The notes beneath the pieces were generated by a model. The model was given only the letters and a program-made list of their open reading frames with translations. It did no database searches and was not told where the DNA came from. Of a DNA stretch of 64,000 bases, positions 59,936-64,000 are shown in pieces (the stretch's first letter is position 1; every line of letters starts with the position of its first letter). The DNA comes from Panagrolaimus kolymaensis (lineage: Eukaryota > Nematoda > Chromadorea > Rhabditida > Panagrolaimidae), in assembly GCA_028622995.1 (NCBI GenBank), contig JAJQJQ010000053.1, positions 620,001 to 684,000 of the forward strand, given 5' to 3'. A program made the translations under genes and the position numbers.

Positions 59936-62900
59936 TTCTCTAAATTTTTTCTATTTTATGGCGGAGTTGAATCTTGCTAAATGGCATTAAGAAAAACTAT
60001 ATTTTTGCTTTTAAAGCTATTTTGAGTTCCTTTGGGATTCACTCAACTTGATTAATTTTTGGAAAACAAATTCTATGAATGTTGTTAAAATTCTCTAGGT
60101 TTTTTTATCTAATGGATGCAGAAAATCTGTGTCAATGGCATTAAGAAAAACTATTTTTTTGCTTTTAAAGCTATTTTGAGTTCCTTTGGGATTCACTCAA
60201 CTTGATTAATTTTTGGAAAACAAATTCTTTGAATGTTGTTAAAATTCTCTAGGTTTTTTTATCTAATGGATGCAGAAAATCTGTGTCAATGGCATTAAGA
60301 AAAACTATATTTTTGCTTTTAAAGCTATTTTGAGTTCCTTTGGGATTCACTCAACTTGATTAATTTTTGGAAAACAAATTCTTTGAATGTTGTTAAAATT
60401 CTCTAGGTTTTTTTATCTAATGGATGCAGAAAATCTGTGTCAATGGCATTAAGAAAAACTATATTTTTGCTTTTAAAGCTATTTTGAGTTCCTTTGGGAT
60501 TCACTCAACTTGATTAATTTTTGGAAAACAAATTCTTTGAATGTTGTTAAAATTCTCTAGGTTTTTTTATCTAATGGATGCAGAAAATGTGTGTCAATGG
60601 CATAAAGAAAAAATATATTTTTGCTTTTAAAGCTATTTTGAGTTCGTTTGGGATTCACTCAACTTGATTAATTTTTGGAAAACAAATTCTTTGAATGTTG
60701 TTAAAATTCTCTAGTTTTTTTTATCTAATGGATGCAGAAAATCTGTGTCAATGGCATAAAGAAAAACTATATTTTTGCTTTTAAAGCTATTTTGAGTTCC
60801 TTCGGGATTCACTCAACTTGATTAATTTTTGGAAAACAAATTCTTTGAATGTTGTTAAAATTCTCTAGGTTTTTTTATCTAATGGCTGCAGAAAATCTGT
60901 GTCAATGGCATAAAGAAAAACTATATTTTTGCTTTTAAAGCTATTTTGAGTTCCTTCGGGAATCACTCAACTTGATTAATTTTTGGAAAACAAATTCTAT
61001 GAATGTTGTTAAAATTCTCTAAATTTTTTCTATTTTATGGCGGAGTTGAATCTTGCTAAATGGCATTAAGAAAAACTATATTTTTGCTTTTAAAGCTATT
61101 TTGAGTTCCTTTGGGATTCACTCAACTTGATTAATTTTTGGAAAACAAATTCTATGAATGTTGTTAAAATTCTTTCAATTTGTTTTATTTTATGGTTGCA
61201 GAAAATCTATGTCAATGGCATAAAGAAAAACTATATTTTTGCTTTTAAAGCTATTTTGAGTTCCTTTGGGATTCACTCAACTTGAGTAATTTTTTGAAAA
61301 CAAATTCTTTGAATGTTGTTAAAATTCTCTAGGTTTTTTTATCTAATGGATGCAGAAAATCTGTGTCAATGGCATTAAGAAAAACTATTTTTTTGCTTTT
61401 AAAGCTATTTTGAGTTCCTTTGGGATTCACCCAACTTGATTAATTTTTGGAAAACAAATTCTATGAATGTTGTTAAAATTCTTTCAATTTGTTTTATTTT
61501 ATGGTTGCAGAAAATCTATGTCAATGGCATAAAGAAAAACTATATTTTTGCTTTTAAAGCTATTTTGAGTTCCTTTGGGATTCACTCAACTTGAGTAATT
61601 TTTTGAAAACAAATTCTTTGAATGTTGTTAAAATTCTCTAGGTTTTTTTATCTAATGGATGCAGAAAATCTGTGTCAATGGCATTAAGAAAAACTATTTT
61701 TTTGCTTTTAAAGCTATTTTGAGTTCCTTTGGGATTCACCCAACTTGATTAATTTTTGGAAAACAAATTCTTTGAATGTTGTTAAAATTCTCTAGGTTTT
61801 TTTATCTAATGGATGCAGAAAATCTGTGTCAATGGCATTAAGAAAAACTATTTTTTTGCTTTTAAAGCTATTTTGAGTTCCTTTGGGATTCACCCAACTT
61901 GATTAATTTTTGGAAAACAAATTCTTTGAATGTTGTTAAAATTCTCTAGGTTTTTTTATCTAATGGATGCAGAAAATCTGTGTCAATGGCATTAAGAAAA
62001 ACTATTTTTTTGCTTTTAAAGCTATTTTGAGTTCCTTTGGGATTCACCCAACTTGATTAATTTTTGGAAAACAAATTCTATGAATGTTGTTAAAATTCTT
62101 TCAATTTGTTTTATTTTATGGTTGCAGAAAATCTATGTCAATGGCATAAAGAAAAACTATATTTTTGCTTTTAAAGCTATTTTGAGTTCCTTTGGGATTC
62201 ACCCAACTTGATTAATTTTTGGAAAACAAATTCTATGAATGTTGTTAAAATTCTTTCAATTTGTTTTATTTTATGGTTGCAGAAAATCTATGTCAATGGC
62301 ATAAAGAAAAACTATATTTTTGCTTTTAAAGCTATTTTGAGTTCCTTTGGGATTCACCCAACTTGATTAATTTTTGGAAAACAAATTCTATGAATGTTGT
62401 TAAAATTCTTTCAATTTGTTTTATTTTATGGATGCAGAAAATCTGTGTCAATGGCATTAAGAAAAACTATTTTTTTGCTTTTAAAGCTATTTTGAGTTCC
62501 TTTGGGATTCACCCAACTTGATTAATTTTTGGAAAACAAATTCTTTGAATGTTGTTAAAATTCTCTAGGTTTTTTTATCTAATGGATGCAGAAAATCTGT
62601 GTCAATGGCATTAAGAAAAACTATTTTTTTGCTTTTAAAGCTATTTTGAGTTCCTTTGGGATTCACCCAACTTGATTAATTTTTGGAAAACAAATTCTTT
62701 GAATGTTGTTAAAATTCTCTAGGTTTTTTTATCTAATGGATGCAGAAAATCTGTGTCAATGGCATTAAGAAAAACTATTTTTTTGCTTTTAAAGCTATTT
62801 TGAGTTCCTTTGGGATTCACTCAACTTGAGTAATTTTTTGAAAACAAATTCTTTGAATGTTGTTAAAATTCTCTAGGTTTTTTTATCTAATGGATGCAGA

Positions 62901-64000
62901 AAATCTGTGTCAATGGCATTAAGAAAAACTATTTTTTTGCTTTTAAAGCTATTTTGAGTTCCTTTGGGATTCACCCAACTTGATTAATTTTTGGAAAACA
63001 AATTCTTTGAATGTTGTTAAAATTCTCTAGGTTTTTTTATCTAATGGATGCAGAAAATCTGTGTCAATGGCATTAAGAAAAACTATTTTTTTGCTTTTAA
63101 AGCTATTTTGAGTTCCTTTGGGATTCACCCAACTTGATTAATTTTTGGAAAACAAATTCTTTGAATGTTGTTAAAATTCTCTAGGTTTTTTTATCTAATG
63201 GATGCAGAAAATCTGTGTCAATGGCATTAAGAAAAACTATTTTTTTGCTTTTAAAGCTATTTTGAGTTCCTTTGGGATTCACCCAACTTGATTAATTTTT
63301 GGAAAACAAATTCTATGAATGTTGTTAAAATTCTTTCAATTTGTTTTATTTTATGGTTGCAGAAAATCTATGTCAATGGCATAAAGAAAAACTATATTTT
63401 TGCTTTTAAAGCTATTTTGAGTTCCTTTGGGATTCACTCAACTTGAGTAATTTTTTGAAAACAAATTCTTTGAATGTTGTTAAAATTCTCTAGGTTTTTT
63501 TATCTAATGGATGCAGAAAATCTGTGTCAATGGCATTAAGAAAAACTATTTTTTTGCTTTTAAAGCTATTTTGAGTTCCTTTGGGATTCACCCAACTTGA
63601 TTAATTTTTGGAAAACAAATTCTATGAATGTTGTTAAAATTCTTTCAATTTGTTTTATTTTATGGTTGCAGAAAATCTATGTCAATGGCATAAAGAAAAA
63701 CTATATTTTTGCTTTTAAAGCTATTTTGAGTTCCTTTGGGATTCACTCAACTTGATTAATTTTTGGAAAACAAATTCTATGAATGTTGTTAAAATTCTTT
63801 CAATTTGTTTTATTTTATGGTTGCAGAAAATCTATGTCAATGGCATAAAGAAAAACTATATTTTTGCTTTTAAAGCTATTTTGAGTTCCTTTGGGATTCA
63901 CTCAACTTGATTAATTTTTGGAAAACAAATTCTATGAATGTTGTTAAAATTCTTTCAATTTGTTTTATTTTATGGTTGCAGAAAATCTATGTCAATGGCA
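59936..64000 (+). repeat. Most divergent satellite block, right end of window
   Basis: Contains forms not seen elsewhere: TTCTTTCAATTTGTTTTATT with ATGGTTGCAG and ATCTATGTC, GAGTAATTTTTTG, GATTCACCCAAC, and TTCTATGAATG. Two chimeric GGCGGAG units (59960, 61039) also occur. Higher divergence is typical of satellite edges, so the array may be approaching its border, but no junction is reached. Confidence 0.75.

Larger units (their letters stand above)
19205..64000 (+). repeat. 153-154 bp satellite array, right part
   Basis: Same monomer and orientation as the left part, about 290 copies, continuing beyond the window. No unrelated sequence interrupts it. Variant composition changes in blocks (listed separately), with divergent monomers concentrated from about 47 kb onward and most divergent after 59.9 kb. 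No gene is seen in these 44.8 kb. Confidence 0.98.

Overview
This window is eukaryotic, gene-poor, AT-rich heterochromatin-like DNA. Almost all of it is one head-to-tail satellite array with a 153-154 bp monomer (about 29% GC in the monomer I counted). The array occupies 1-12572 and 19205-64000 and runs off both ends of the window. Length divided by period gives roughly 370 monomers. I found no inverted segment, no non-satellite spacer and no cellular gene inside it. The species cannot be named from this sequence. AT richness and an Asn-rich retrotransposon Gag fit an invertebrate such as an arthropod or nematode, but that is a guess.

The array is divided into blocks of related monomer variants and carries higher-order repeats. 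The spacings I measured between shared rare variants are 461, 770, about 1838-1842, 1997, 2460, about 2610 and 3079 bp, close to 3, 5, 12, 13, 16, 17 and 20 monomers. Blocks: 1-7850 (variant with TTAACT), 7851-12572, 19205-22575, 22576-26230 (12-mer pair), 27205-32578 (very homogeneous 12-mers), 32579-33480 (divergent island), 33481-47200 (13-mer and 17-mer repeats), 47201-57004 (GGATGCAG, CTTTGGG or GTTTGGG forms), 57005-59935 (5-mer repeats), and 59936-64000 (most divergent forms).

The only interruption is a 6632 bp LTR retrotransposon on the + strand at 12573-19204. It has two 685 bp LTRs that differ at one base by eye, TG...CA ends and a 4 bp CTTT target duplication. It inserted cleanly into a monomer: the satellite resumes in phase on the far side. 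Inside are a long AT-rich leader, an N-terminal Gag-like open frame with no methionine codon, a first capsid-like Gag domain, an Asn-rich linker, the C-terminal half of a retropepsin-like domain without its catalytic triad, and a second, diverged Gag capsid-like domain. There is no reverse transcriptase, RNase H or integrase, so the element is non-autonomous.

The first Gag domain is broken by a 44 bp insertion (36 bp of GC-rich DNA plus an 8 bp direct repeat) that looks like a tiny internally deleted hAT-type element. Because the LTRs are nearly identical, the copy is young, yet its coding region is incomplete and frame-disrupted. The simplest reading is that it was mobilised in trans by a relative. 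The most novel item is this double-Gag, pol-less element; the satellite itself also carries a potential UUCG-type hairpin in every standard monomer, whose single CpG has decayed in both possible directions.
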